Below, piece after piece: positions 8,500 to 16,893 of a stretch of 64,000 bases of DNA. The notes beneath the pieces are model-generated. The model made no database searches. It was given only the letters and a program-made list of their open reading frames with translations, and was not told the DNA's origin. How positions within the stretch are numbered: position 1 is the stretch's first letter; each line of letters starts with the position of its first letter. The stretch spans positions 3,906,001 to 3,970,000 of the forward strand of contig NZ_CP075371.1 in NCBI RefSeq assembly GCF_018459925.1, in the 5' to 3' direction. The stretch comes from Nocardioides aquaticus (GTDB lineage Bacteria > Actinomycetota > Actinomycetes > Propionibacteriales > Nocardioidaceae). Both the position numbers and the translations under genes were made by a program.

Positions 8500-9960
8500 G
8501 TGGTGCTCCCCCTCGACCCGACGGCGTCCGCGTTCCTGTTCGCGGAGAACCGCCACATGCCGATGCACGTCGGCGCCCTGCAGATCTTCCAGCGGCCCGA
8601 CGGCGCCGGGGACGACTTCGTGCGGCGCCTGTACGAGGGCGCCCGCGACGTCAGCGAGCTGAACCCGCTCTTCCTGCGCAGGCCCCGACGCTCCAAGCGG
8701 CTGGGCGGGCAGTGGGTCTGGGAGCCCGACGACCAGTACGACCCCGAGCACCACGTCCGCCACAGCGCGCTGCCCCAGCCGGGACGCATCCGCGAGCTGC
8801 TCGAGCTCTGCGGCCGGCTGCACGGCACCCGTCTGGCACGGGAGCGACCGCTGTGGGAGGCGCACGTCATCGAGGGCCTCGACGACGGGCGGGTCGCGCT
8901 CTACACGAAGGTCCACCACAGCCTGATGGACGGCGTCTCGGCGGTGCGGCTGATCGGCGGCGTGCTCTCCGAGGACCCCGACGAGCGCGGGATGGAGGCC
9001 GCGTGGGCCGCCTCGTCGCTGGAGCGGATCAAGGCCCGCCGCGCCGCCGACCGGGACGCGTCCGGCGGTGGGTCCGGCGGGGACGGGGACGGGTACGGCC
9101 GGGGGCTGCTCGACCTCCCGGTCTCGGTCGTCCGCTCGGCGCTGGGCATCTCCGCCGAGGCCGCCGGCATGCCGGCGGCGCTGCTGCGCACGCTGACCAA
9201 GGGCGTGCTCGACCAGACCTCGGCGATCTCCCTGCACGCACCCCGCACGATGTTCAACACCGAGATCACCGGCGCCCGCCGGTTCGCCGCCGAGGACTGG
9301 CCGGTGGAACGGCTGAAGGCCGTCGCCCACGCCTCCGGCACCACGCTCAACGACGTCGTCCTGGCCATGTGCAGCGGCGCGGTCCGGACCTACCTGAGCG
9401 ACCTCGGCGACCTCCCCGACAGCTCGTTGGTGGCGATGGTGCCGGTCGGCCTCAAGGCCAAGCAGTCACACCTGGCCTCGGCCGACGGCGGCAACGCGGT
9501 GGGCGCGGTGATGGTGCGGATGGCCACCGACCTCGACGACGCCGGCGACCGGCTCGCCACCATCCACGCCTCGATGCAGGACGGCAAGGACGCCCTGGCC
9601 TCGATGACGCCCGCGCAGATCGTCGCGATGAGCGCACTGGGGCAGACTCCCGCGATCCTCACCCCGATGCTCAAGCTGCAGGGGGTCGTGCGCCCGCCGT
9701 ACAACCTGATCATCAGCAACGTGCCGGGGCCGCGGAACACGCTGTACTGGAACGGCGCCCGGTTGGACGGCAGCTACCCGCTGTCGATCCCGATCAACGG
9801 CATGGCGCTCAACATCACGTGCACCTCCTACGACGGCAACCTGGCCTTCGGGCTCACCGGCTGCCGACGCACCGTCCCCCACCTGCAGCGGCTCCTGGCG
9901 CACCTCGACGACGAGGTCGTCGCGCTGGAGAAGGCGGTCGGGGTGCCCGGCGCCGCCTGA
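8500..9960 (+). CDS. Wax ester synthase / diacylglycerol O-acyltransferase (WS/DGAT)
   Basis: A 486-residue acyltransferase that joins acyl-CoA to fatty alcohols or diacylglycerol to make storage wax esters or triacylglycerol. The active-site motif HHSLMDG is at residues 139-145, with catalytic His140 and Asp144 of HHxxxDG. The N-terminal PLDPTASAFLFAE and the C-terminal NVPGPR plus GLTGCRRTVP blocks are typical for the family. Length matches the usual 450-500. GTG 8500 with upstream GAAAGG is preferred to the track's earlier GTG. It is convergent with the methyltransferase gene, with only six bases between stops. Such genes are common in lipid-storing actinobacteria. Confidence 0.92.
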   Translation: MVLPLDPTASAFLFAENRHMPMHVGALQIFQRPDGAGDDFVRRLYEGARDVSELNPLFLRRPRRSKRLGGQWVWEPDDQYDPEHHVRHSALPQPGRIRELLELCGRLHGTRLARERPLWEAHVIEGLDDGRVALYTKVHHSLMDGVSAVRLIGGVLSEDPDERGMEAAWAASSLERIKARRAADRDASGGGSGGDGDGYGRGLLDLPVSVVRSALGISAEAAGMPAALLRTLTKGVLDQTSAISLHAPRTMFNTEITGARRFAAEDWPVERLKAVAHASGTTLNDVVLAMCSGAVRTYLSDLGDLPDSSLVAMVPVGLKAKQSHLASADGGNAVGAVMVRMATDLDDAGDRLATIHASMQDGKDALASMTPAQIVAMSALGQTPAILTPMLKLQGVVRPPYNLIISNVPGPRNTLYWNGARLDGSYPLSIPINGMALNITCTSYDGNLAFGLTGCRRTVPHLQRLLAHLDDEVVALEKAVGVPGAA

Positions 9961-9966
9961 GCTCCC

Positions 9967-11175
9967 TCAGCCCGGTTCCGGACTCTTTCCACAGATGGTT
10001 GAAAAACCTGTGGAGAAGCTGTTCTCGTGGTATCCGCCGCCGACGGTGGCCGCCACGGCGCGCAGCCGCGCGCGGGTCACGTCGGCGACGGTGGCGTACC
10101 CCGCGTCGTGCGCCTTGGACCCCGGCCGGGTAGCGACGTCCTGGTCCACGCTGAGGCAGGTACGGGTGCCCCCGTCGGCGGCGTTGGCCAGCGCGACGGC
10201 GTGACCGGTGCTCCCGCTGCCGGCGCAGAAGTCCAGCACCCGGGCGTCGGCCGGCATCGTGCCGAGGACCCGTCGTACCAGCCCGGTCGGCTTGGGCGAC
10301 TCGAAGACCGGACCCAGCAGCTCCTTGAGCTCGGCGGCCGCGGTGTCGGTGGAGCCGACCTCCTCGGCGAGCCAGACCGTCCGCAGCTTCTTGCGGCGGC
10401 CCTCGTGCAGCCAGTCACGCTGGAACACGTCGACGCGGGGTCCCCGGACCCCCCGGATCTCGCGGCAGACCAGGTCGTCGGGACGCTCCTCCATCCTCGG
10501 TCGGCTCCACCGCCACACCGCCGGGGTGCCGTCGCCGAAGACGGGGAGCAGCTCCACCGCGCCGTCGAACGGGCTCGTGGCAACGCGCCCCGACACGGGG
10601 TCGCCCCACACCGGGAAGTGCAGGGTGCGGGCGGTGCGGGGGTTGAACTTCTTGTTGGTGTTGCGCAGCGGGAGGTGCCGGAAGCGGCGCCCGTCGGCGT
10701 GGTGCTGCGGGAAGTCGGTGACCTCGACGGTGTCCGGGGTGCTCGCGTCGAGCACGCAGCGGGTGCCGTCGCGGGCGTAGGCGAGCAGGTACTCGTGGCT
10801 GGTGGCGAAGCCCCGCCCGAGCTGGCGACCCTTCGGGTTCAGGTTGACCACGACCTGCGCCAGGAGGTTCGCCTCCCCCAGCACGTCGTCCATCAGCAGC
10901 CGCAGGTGCGCGACCTCGTGGTCGTCGATGCTCACGAAGACCGCCCCGGTCGGGTGCAGCGCCTCCCGCGCTGCTTCCAGACGGGGACGCATCCACGCCG
11001 TCCACGCGGCGTGGTCGCCGAGGTCGTCGGCGTAGCTGAAGGCGTGCCCGGTGTTGTAGGGCGGGTCGACGTAGACCAGGTCGAACGAGCCCGCCGGCAG
11101 CGCGCGCAGCACCTCCAGGTTGTCGCCGGCGACGAAGATGTTCGTCACCCGCCCTGCGGCCTCGGCCTGCGTCAT
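9967..11175 (-). CDS. Site-specific DNA methyltransferase, beta class (N6-adenine or N4-cytosine)
   Basis: A 402-residue amino-methyltransferase. The catalytic DPPYNTG is at residues 37-43 (motif IV first), followed much later by the SAM-binding FCAGSGSTGHAV near residue 316 (motif I). That order defines the beta class, which includes type III Mod subunits and orphan regulators such as CcrM. The middle segment (residues 100-310) is the probable target-recognition region. No restriction endonuclease or helicase subunit lies next to it, so it appears to be an orphan. The target sequence cannot be read. It ends in a short Ser/Gly tail, GYHENSFSTGFST. Confidence 0.88.
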   Translation of the reverse strand: MTQAEAAGRVTNIFVAGDNLEVLRALPAGSFDLVYVDPPYNTGHAFSYADDLGDHAAWTAWMRPRLEAAREALHPTGAVFVSIDDHEVAHLRLLMDDVLGEANLLAQVVVNLNPKGRQLGRGFATSHEYLLAYARDGTRCVLDASTPDTVEVTDFPQHHADGRRFRHLPLRNTNKKFNPRTARTLHFPVWGDPVSGRVATSPFDGAVELLPVFGDGTPAVWRWSRPRMEERPDDLVCREIRGVRGPRVDVFQRDWLHEGRRKKLRTVWLAEEVGSTDTAAAELKELLGPVFESPKPTGLVRRVLGTMPADARVLDFCAGSGSTGHAVALANAADGGTRTCLSVDQDVATRPGSKAHDAGYATVADVTRARLRAVAATVGGGYHENSFSTGFSTICGKSPEPG

Positions 11176-11221
11176 GCCGGAACCCTAGGGGCGGGTTGGG
11201 CGGCCGGGCGATGATGGTCCG

Positions 11222-11950
11222 GTGCTCCCTCCGCAGCGTCAGCGCACGCTCACGGTGATCTCGGTCGTGGTCACCGCCGTCGCGCTGGCGGCCTACCTCG
11301 CCCTCGCCCCGGGCACGGCGGCGCGCGTGCGCGCCCTGGTCGGCCTGGACGGCGTCGCCCGCGCGGACTCCCCGGGCACGCCGTACGCCTTCCTCCAGCA
11401 GGACCCGGTCACCGGGACCCCGGTGGCCTGGGACCGCTGCCGCCCGATCGAGTACGTCGTCAACCCCGCCGGCGCGCCCCCCGACTGGCCGACGGTCCTG
11501 GAGGACGCCGTCTCCCGGATGGAGCGCGCCTCCGGGCTGACGCTGACCTCGCTCGGCGAGACCGAGGACCGTGACTTCGAGGACCGCGACGCGCTCGGCT
11601 ACTCCCCCGAGCCGGTCCTGGTCGGGTGGGCCGACGAGGACGAGGTGCCCGACCTCGCCGGTGACGTCGCCGGGATCGGCGGCGCCGTGGCGACCGGCGA
11701 CACCCGCGGCTACCGCTTCCGTACCGGCGCGATGGTCCTCGACAGCGACCTCTTCGCCGACCTCGCCGAGGACGGGCAGCAGGACGTGGCCGTCGCGATC
11801 GTCCTCCACGAGCTCGGCCACGTCGTCGGCCTCGACCACGTCGACGACCCCGGCGAGCTGATGAACGCCGAGGGCGTCGCCCCCCGCCCCCGCTTCGGCC
11901 CCGGCGACCTCGAGGGCCTCGCCACCCTCGCCGAGGTCCCCTGCGACTGA
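11222..11950 (+). CDS. Matrixin-family zinc metalloprotease, signal-anchored
   Basis: A 242-residue protein with an N-terminal membrane segment (residues 12-30, LTVISVVVTAVALAAYLAL) and an extracytoplasmic protease domain. The zinc motif HELGHVVGLDH sits at residues 196-206 (His196, His200, His206, catalytic Glu197). A Met-turn, ELMNAE, follows at 212-217, as in matrixins. Residues 60-190 include WDRCRPIEYVVN and a cysteine (in RCRP) that may pair with the Cys in the final EVPCD. It is divergent from the methyltransferase gene (46-base gap) and followed by the repeat cluster. It probably acts outside the membrane; the substrate is unknown. Confidence 0.85.
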   Translation: MLPPQRQRTLTVISVVVTAVALAAYLALAPGTAARVRALVGLDGVARADSPGTPYAFLQQDPVTGTPVAWDRCRPIEYVVNPAGAPPDWPTVLEDAVSRMERASGLTLTSLGETEDRDFEDRDALGYSPEPVLVGWADEDEVPDLAGDVAGIGGAVATGDTRGYRFRTGAMVLDSDLFADLAEDGQQDVAVAIVLHELGHVVGLDHVDDPGELMNAEGVAPRPRFGPGDLEGLATLAEVPCD

Positions 11951-11951
11951 G

Positions 11952-12017
11952 CCGGGATGACGCTCGCGGACAGCCGAGGTGACGCTCGCGGCGCGTCGAG
12001 GTGACGGTTCCGGACAG
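11952..12017. repeat. Three degenerate copies of the 22-base unit (inverted relative to 20304-20457)
   Basis: Three 22-base units run head to tail immediately after the protease stop: 11952-11973, 11974-11995 and 11996-12017. The first (CCGGGATGACGCTCGCGGAC then AG) is the reverse complement of the unit repeated seven times at 20304-20457, with one change. The other two are more diverged. Both arrays begin within a few bases of a stop codon. Confidence 0.8.
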
Positions 12018-12027
12018 GCAGGTGAGC

Positions 12028-12255
12028 CGGCGGTCGAGGAGCGAGCGCGCTCCGGTGGTCGAGGAGCGAGCGCGCTCCGGTGGTCGAGGAGCGAGCGCAG
12101 CGAGCGTCTCGAGACCGGTCCCGGTGGGTCGATGGGTGATCTGCGCGCACCTGGTGAGTGCAGATCACCCATCGACCGGGCGCGGCGACCCTGCCCGCCG
12201 AGGAGCGAGCGCGCTCCGGCGGTCGAGGAGCGAGCGAAGCGAGCGTCTCGAGGCC
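12028..12255. repeat. REP-like element cluster (five copies, two complete)
   Basis: The 39-base element starts CGGYGGTCGAGGAGCGAGCG and ends AGCGTCTCGAGACC. Complete copies lie at 12078-12116 and 12217-12255 (the second ends GAGGCC). Truncated copies ending GCGCTC lie at 12028-12052, 12053-12077 and 12197-12217. A further complete copy is at 52240-52278. The ends GGTCGAG and CTCGAGACC are near-complementary, and the middle GCGAGCG/CGAGCG stretches can also pair, as in bacterial REP sequences. Elements of this kind are abundant between genes in Nocardioides-type actinobacteria (established impression, not searched here). Confidence 0.8.
12128..12176. repeat. Perfect 17-base inverted repeat inside the REP cluster
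   Basis: GTCGATGGGTGATCTGC at 12128-12144 is exactly complementary to GCAGATCACCCATCGAC at 12160-12176, with a 15-base loop that itself holds CACC-T-GGTG. It lies between the two complete REP elements. It could be a strong bidirectional terminator or a palindromic protein site. No T-tract follows on either side. Confidence 0.75.
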
Positions 12256-12459
12256 AGTCCCGCCGAACGGTCGGCCTATGTCCATCGGTGGCAGGTGACC
12301 TGGCTGCCAGCGTGGACCTCCATCTCGTACGGGTCGTGGCGCGGACGTGGTGATGCGCGGACGTGGTGGTGCGGACAAAGCGGGCGGCCGTCGCAGGTCA
12401 GAGGCGGTCATCCCCACTCGCCCACGTGCATTCGATCGACCGTTCAGCAACGACCTCCG

Positions 12460-13371
12460 CTACCCCACCAAGGTGGGTCTCGCCTCCACGACCTGGAGAG
12501 GCTCCGAGCCACCCGCGACCGTCACGCTGCCCGGTACCGGTGCGAACGGACCGCCGTTGACGCTGAACTGCGCCGTGTAGGTGACGTCCACCCGGACCTG
12601 CACCCCGCCGGCGCCGAGGTAGCGGTGGGTCACGTCGAGCTGCGGGTACGCCGCCCCCGGGCTCGTCGTCTGCAGGCTCTGCCCGTCTCCGAAGACCCAC
12701 GTGTACGACGCCGCGCTGATCTGCAGGTCGACCTGCTGACCGAGCAGCGTGATCGTGCGGTCGAGGTCGCCGGCCTCGGTGTAGAAGTTCGTGTCGAAGT
12801 TGACCAGCGTCCGGCCGTTCGGCGGCTGCACCTCGATCACCGGCGCAGGTAGCGGCACCCGCCGCAGCGCCTCCGCCACCAGACCCGCCGTCACTTGGGG
12901 AGGGGCGGGCACAGCTGGCACTCCCGGCACGCCCGGCGCCGCGGCGACGGCGGGCACGGGGGGTGCGGGGGCGGCCGGGTCCGCCGGCGCGCAGAGATCG
13001 TCGGGGTTGGCGCCGAGCGAGGTGGGCACCGTCATGCACTCGAACGGCACGGCCATCGGGAACGAGTCCGTGGGGGCGGTGGCGATCGGGTACACGGGGC
13101 CGGTGGGTGCCGGGACGGACGCCGGGGCGGGTGCGGCGGGTGTTGGGGGCGCCGCGGGCGCGACCGGGGGCGACTGCGACGGCGGGGCCGCTGGCCCGCG
13201 GTCGGTACAAGTCACGGTGATCATGACGGCGCCATCGACTGAGTCGGAACTTCCTGAGCAGGAGCTCGCCGCTGATGGGAGTGAGTTGAAGAACGTAATG
13301 GTGCCGACGAGCAGAAGAAGCGTCGCCAACACTCTGATCAGACCAAGAACCCAATGCGCTCGATTCTCCAC
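12460..13371 (-). CDS. PKD-like domain protein, membrane-anchored
   Basis: A 303-residue protein. A signal anchor (residues 9-26) is followed by a long Pro/Ala/Val-rich linker (about 60-160). The C-terminal domain carries YTWVFGDGQS and, 20 residues on, VTHRYLGAG. This is the WxFGDG...HxY pattern of PKD (polycystic kidney disease) beta-sandwich modules. Cysteines occur in SSCSG, VTCTD, ECMTV and DLCAP. The GTG start (13371) lies inside the end of the upstream lipoprotein gene (34-base overlap), so the two are very probably translated together. The protein is likely surface-exposed and involved in binding. The linker has unusual codon use with many CCG/GCC. Confidence 0.75.
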   Translation of the reverse strand: MENRAHWVLGLIRVLATLLLLVGTITFFNSLPSAASSCSGSSDSVDGAVMITVTCTDRGPAAPPSQSPPVAPAAPPTPAAPAPASVPAPTGPVYPIATAPTDSFPMAVPFECMTVPTSLGANPDDLCAPADPAAPAPPVPAVAAAPGVPGVPAVPAPPQVTAGLVAEALRRVPLPAPVIEVQPPNGRTLVNFDTNFYTEAGDLDRTITLLGQQVDLQISAASYTWVFGDGQSLQTTSPGAAYPQLDVTHRYLGAGGVQVRVDVTYTAQFSVNGGPFAPVPGSVTVAGGSEPLQVVEARPTLVG

Positions 13372-13847
13372 GCCGCACCCTCCCGCCCCAGGACGACGAA
13401 CATCCTGCGCATCTCGGGCTTGTAGGCATTCGGAGCAGCGCCGGCACTAGATACCGTCGTCCCGCCCGCGATCAAGACGTCGGCCTCCACACGGTTGCCG
13501 TTCACACTGACGTTCTTGAGCTGCCAACCATTGGTTTCGAACCGGCCTCCGTTGCCATAAATCTCGACAATCGGCTCGATGAGGTTTGCGCATGTCGAGC
13601 AATCGGCGGACTGCAGACGAGCAGCCGCGAGTACATCCCCACTCCCGAGTGCGCCATTGCGCGCCGCAACCCACGCCTCGACCGTCTCAGCCGGCGTCAA
13701 CTCTGACTCTTCGCTCTCCGAGGCGCTGGGCGACGCCTCACCCGACGGCGGCGCGAACCGCGGCTCCGGGTCGCCCGCGCACCCTGCGGCTCCGAGGATC
13801 AGCGCGGCGACGGCGCCCGCCGTACCGACGAACCCTGGTCGTCTCAT
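13338..13847 (-). CDS. DUF6318-family lipoprotein
   Basis: A 169-residue lipoprotein. The signal peptide ends in a lipobox LGAAGC, with Cys as the likely lipidated residue. A Ser/Glu-rich linker and an SnoaL/NTF2-like alpha+beta domain follow, carrying the paired cysteines DCSTCANLI and the strand YGNGGRFETNGW. I recognise this layout as DUF6318, a family of unknown function in actinobacteria that usually sits beside a PKD-type protein, as here. ATG 13847 has GGAGG six bases upstream; GTG 13853 is an alternative. The locus seems to be more AT-rich than neighbours (codons such as AAT, ATA), which may hint at different ancestry. Confidence 0.75.
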   Translation of the reverse strand: MRRPGFVGTAGAVAALILGAAGCAGDPEPRFAPPSGEASPSASESEESELTPAETVEAWVAARNGALGSGDVLAAARLQSADCSTCANLIEPIVEIYGNGGRFETNGWQLKNVSVNGNRVEADVLIAGGTTVSSAGAAPNAYKPEMRRMFVVLGREGAAWRIERIGFLV

Positions 13848-13992
13848 GCGCACCCTCCGGGATCTCCCAGGAGTCCCCGGGCCGGGTCGGACTGCTCGTC
13901 ACGCTAGACCGCTCACCCGGCCCCGGCCCAGACCCAGGCCGGATCTGTGGACAAGTGCGTGACCGAGGTCACGGTCGTCCGTTGTCCCTCAC

Positions 13993-15585
13993 ATGACCGC
14001 TCGCCTGCCCCTGATGCTCGGCTCCGCGCTGCTCGCCGGCGCGCTCGCCCTCCCCACGACGGCCGCCACCGCCGCACCCGCCACCGCCGCACCCGCCACC
14101 GCCGCAGCACGGGCCGCAGCACCCGCCGCAGCCGGCGCGACCACCACGGACGGCTGCCTTACCAGCGTGCCGGACCCGGGGACCGACGAGCCGGTCGAGA
14201 TCTGCTGGACGCTCTTCCGTCCCGCAGGAGCGGACCGTCGCGCGCGCGTGCCGATGATCATGCACAGCCACGGCTGGGGCGGGTCGCGCGAGACGGAGGC
14301 GTCGGCGTTCCGCGACTTCCTGCGGCGGGGGTACGGCGTGCTGTCGTTCGACCAGCGCGGGTTCGGCGAGTCCGGCGGGCAGGCCCAGGTGATGGACCCG
14401 GCGCACGAGGGCGTCGACGTCCGCCGGCTGGTCCGGATGGTCGCGGGGCTGCGCTGGGTGCAGCAGGACGCACCCGGCGACCCGAGGCTGGGCGCGATCG
14501 GGGGCAGCTACGGCGGCGGCTACCAGTTCGTCGGCGCGTTCGAGGAGCTCCGTACCCGCGGCACGCCCGTCTTCGACGCCCTCGCTCCCGAGATCACCTG
14601 GCACGACCTCGGCCAGAGCCTGGCCCCCGAGGACGTGGTCCGCGTCGAGTGGGCCGCCGCGCTCGGGGCCGCCGCGGTGCCGACCGACGCCCTGCCCGCC
14701 GGGGTCTACCAGGCGCTCGTCGAGGGCGCCGTGATCGGCAGCTGGCCGGACGGCGACGGCCCGCTGGGCACCGACATCGCCGCGTTCATGAGGGACAACG
14801 GGCCGCGCTACCAGGTCGCTCAGGGGCGTCGCCTCGACATCCCGGTGCTGCTCGGACAGGGCACGACCGACTCCCTCTTCCCCCTCGAGCAGGGCTTCCG
14901 CAACTGGCAGCGTGCGATCACGCCGGCGGCCCGGCGCGACAGCATCTTCGTCGGCTACAACGGCGGCCACGTCCTCCCGGCGCTCTTCCCCCGCGGCATC
15001 GACGTCACCTCCGACCCCTGCAGCGCCCGCCTCGCCGGGGGCGACTTCCGGGCCCTGTCCCTGCGGTTCTTCGCCGAGCAGCTGCGGGGCCGCGACACCG
15101 GCCTGCGGGGCTACGGCCGCTACCACCTCGCCACCCGCGACAGCACCTGCACCACCGTCCGTACGGTCGCCGCCGACCGCGCCGTGCCGATCAGGACCGT
15201 GCGTACGCCCACCGTGGTCGGCCCCCAGGTCACCACGCTCGTCGCGCCCGGGCCCGTCCGGGTCGCCGGCACGCCGTACCTGACCGGCGACGTCACCACC
15301 CCGACCCCGGGCAGCCGGGCGTTCTACGGCCTCGCCGTCGGCACCAGCGCGGCCGACGCCACGCTGGTGCAGAACAACGTCCTCCCGCTCGACGAGCCGG
15401 CCGCCGTCACCGACCAGCGTCGCCGCGTCGACCTGCCGTCGGTGGCCGTCGACGTGCCGCGCGGGCAGAACCTGTACCTGCTCTCCAGCCCGCTCAGCGA
15501 CACCTTCGTCGGGATGGGCGGGCGGGTCCCGGGCCTGGTCACGATCGAGGACGGGGTCGTGCATCTGCCCGTGGTGGGCCGCTGA
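13993..15585 (+). CDS. Secreted X-Pro dipeptidyl-peptidase (S15)-type / CocE-NonD hydrolase
   Basis: A 530-residue exported alpha/beta hydrolase. The signal peptide (residues 1-28) is followed by an Ala-rich stretch with repeated TAAPA. The hydrolase core has HSHGWGGSR (oxyanion), FDQRGFGESGG, the nucleophile elbow GGSYGG with Ser172, and the later TDSLFP and GGHVLP segments supplying Asp and His. The C-terminal 150 residues form a beta-rich domain typical of S15/CocE proteins. It probably cleaves acyl esters or X-Pro peptides outside the cell. It lies 18 bases upstream of the glycosidase gene on the same strand, so co-transcription is likely. Confidence 0.85.
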   Translation: MTARLPLMLGSALLAGALALPTTAATAAPATAAPATAAARAAAPAAAGATTTDGCLTSVPDPGTDEPVEICWTLFRPAGADRRARVPMIMHSHGWGGSRETEASAFRDFLRRGYGVLSFDQRGFGESGGQAQVMDPAHEGVDVRRLVRMVAGLRWVQQDAPGDPRLGAIGGSYGGGYQFVGAFEELRTRGTPVFDALAPEITWHDLGQSLAPEDVVRVEWAAALGAAAVPTDALPAGVYQALVEGAVIGSWPDGDGPLGTDIAAFMRDNGPRYQVAQGRRLDIPVLLGQGTTDSLFPLEQGFRNWQRAITPAARRDSIFVGYNGGHVLPALFPRGIDVTSDPCSARLAGGDFRALSLRFFAEQLRGRDTGLRGYGRYHLATRDSTCTTVRTVAADRAVPIRTVRTPTVVGPQVTTLVAPGPVRVAGTPYLTGDVTTPTPGSRAFYGLAVGTSAADATLVQNNVLPLDEPAAVTDQRRRVDLPSVAVDVPRGQNLYLLSSPLSDTFVGMGGRVPGLVTIEDGVVHLPVVGR

Positions 15586-15603
15586 CACCCCTACCCTGAC
15601 CGG

Positions 15604-16860
15604 ATGCGTGCCCCCCGCTACGCCGCCGCGCTCGTCGCGGCCGGCCTCGTCACCCTGCTCCCGCTGACCACCCACGGCGCCGTCGCCGACCCGGGCGAGC
15701 AGGTCGCCGGCCGTACGTCGGCCGCGCCGACCGACCCACCTGCCGACCCGCCCGACGGGGGCTACCGGCACTCCTCCGACGGCGTGGTCGGCGAGATCGC
15801 GCCCACGGTCCCGCCGGCCGCCCGCGGGCGCGTGACCAGCCGCGAGCTCCGGTCCTGGAGGGTCGCGCCGGGCGTCACCGCTCGGTCGTGGGTGCGCACC
15901 GACTACCGCGGGAAGGTCCGCTACCACCTGGTCCGGGTGGACCCCGACCAGCCGGGCGTACGCCTGGACTACGCCCGGCGCGGGAAGATCCGCACCACCG
16001 CCCCGCTCTCGCGGATCCTGGCCGTCGACGACGCCGTGGCCGGGGTGAACGGCGACTTCTTCGACATCAGCCGCACCGGCGCCCCGCTCGGCACCGGGCT
16101 CGACCTCGACCGCGGGCTGCTCCACGCGCGGGTCCAGTACTGGAACGAGTCGTTCTACCTCCGAAGCGACGGCTCCCCGGCGATCGGGACGCTGCCGATG
16201 CGGACGACGATCACCCAGCACCCCGACGTCCGCGTCACCAACTACAACGCACCGTGGGTGATGCCCGGCGGCCTCGGCGTGTACACCCGCGCCTTCGGCG
16301 CGCAGCCGGGGTACGACGCCGTGCAGGGCCAGCGCGCCGACCTCCGCGTGGTGCAGGTCCGCGACGGCCGCGTGACCTCGCGCTCCACCAGCATGCCGAC
16401 CCGTGGACGGGTGCGCGGCACCATGCTCGTCGGCCGCGGGCCGGGCGCCGCGGCGCTCGCCCCGCTCACCGTCGGCTCCCGCGTGACCGTGCAGCCGGGC
16501 GTCCGGGGCCGCGCCACGATGGCCATCACCGGCGACGCCGTCCTGCTGGCGCGGGGCAAGGTGCGGGTCACCGACGACCGCGAGATGCACCCCCGTACGG
16601 CGGTGGGCATTGACCAGGACTCCGGCGACGTGCTTCTCCTCGCCGTCGACGGCCGCCAGGACCGCAGCCGTGGACAGACCATGGTCGAGCTGGCCCGTGC
16701 GATGCAGCGGCTCGGGGCCGAGCGGGCGCTGAACCTCGACGGTGGCGGGTCGACGACGATGGTCGCGCGGCGCGCGGACGGCTCCACCGGTGTCGTCAAC
16801 TCCCCCTCCGACGGCGTGGAGCGACCGGTGGCCAACGCCCTCGAGGTCACCTACCGCTAG
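15604..16860 (+). CDS. Secreted phosphodiester glycosidase family protein
   Basis: A 418-residue protein with a signal peptide (residues 1-28). The NAGPA-type domain shows VNGDFFDISRTGAPLGTGL near residues 147-165 and, near the C-terminus, RALNLDGGGSTTMV. These blocks carry the conserved Asp and Gly residues of the fold that removes GlcNAc from phosphodiesters in the animal enzyme. Bacterial members act on cell-wall or phage-related glycosides or are uncharacterised. Length and domain order are normal. The stop TAG is part of an 18-base tandem duplication shared with the convergent lipoprotein gene. Confidence 0.87.
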   Translation: MRAPRYAAALVAAGLVTLLPLTTHGAVADPGEQVAGRTSAAPTDPPADPPDGGYRHSSDGVVGEIAPTVPPAARGRVTSRELRSWRVAPGVTARSWVRTDYRGKVRYHLVRVDPDQPGVRLDYARRGKIRTTAPLSRILAVDDAVAGVNGDFFDISRTGAPLGTGLDLDRGLLHARVQYWNESFYLRSDGSPAIGTLPMRTTITQHPDVRVTNYNAPWVMPGGLGVYTRAFGAQPGYDAVQGQRADLRVVQVRDGRVTSRSTSMPTRGRVRGTMLVGRGPGAAALAPLTVGSRVTVQPGVRGRATMAITGDAVLLARGKVRVTDDREMHPRTAVGIDQDSGDVLLLAVDGRQDRSRGQTMVELARAMQRLGAERALNLDGGGSTTMVARRADGSTGVVNSPSDGVERPVANALEVTYR

Positions 16861-16893
16861 AACGGCACGGCGGCCTAGAACGGCACGGCGGCC
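16858..16893. repeat. 18-base perfect tandem duplication
   Basis: The unit TAGAACGGCACGGCGGCC occurs twice back to back (16858-16875 and 16876-16893). It holds the stop codon of the glycosidase on the + strand, and the second copy begins at the stop (CTA read in reverse) of the lipoprotein on the - strand. A short slippage duplication at the junction of two convergent genes is the simplest reading. Confidence 0.9.

Noticed and set aside
12001..12852. Open frame through the repeat cluster and into the PKD-like gene
   Set aside because: Its translation is produced by the REP elements (repeated RSRSERAP-type peptides) and then by the antisense of a real gene.
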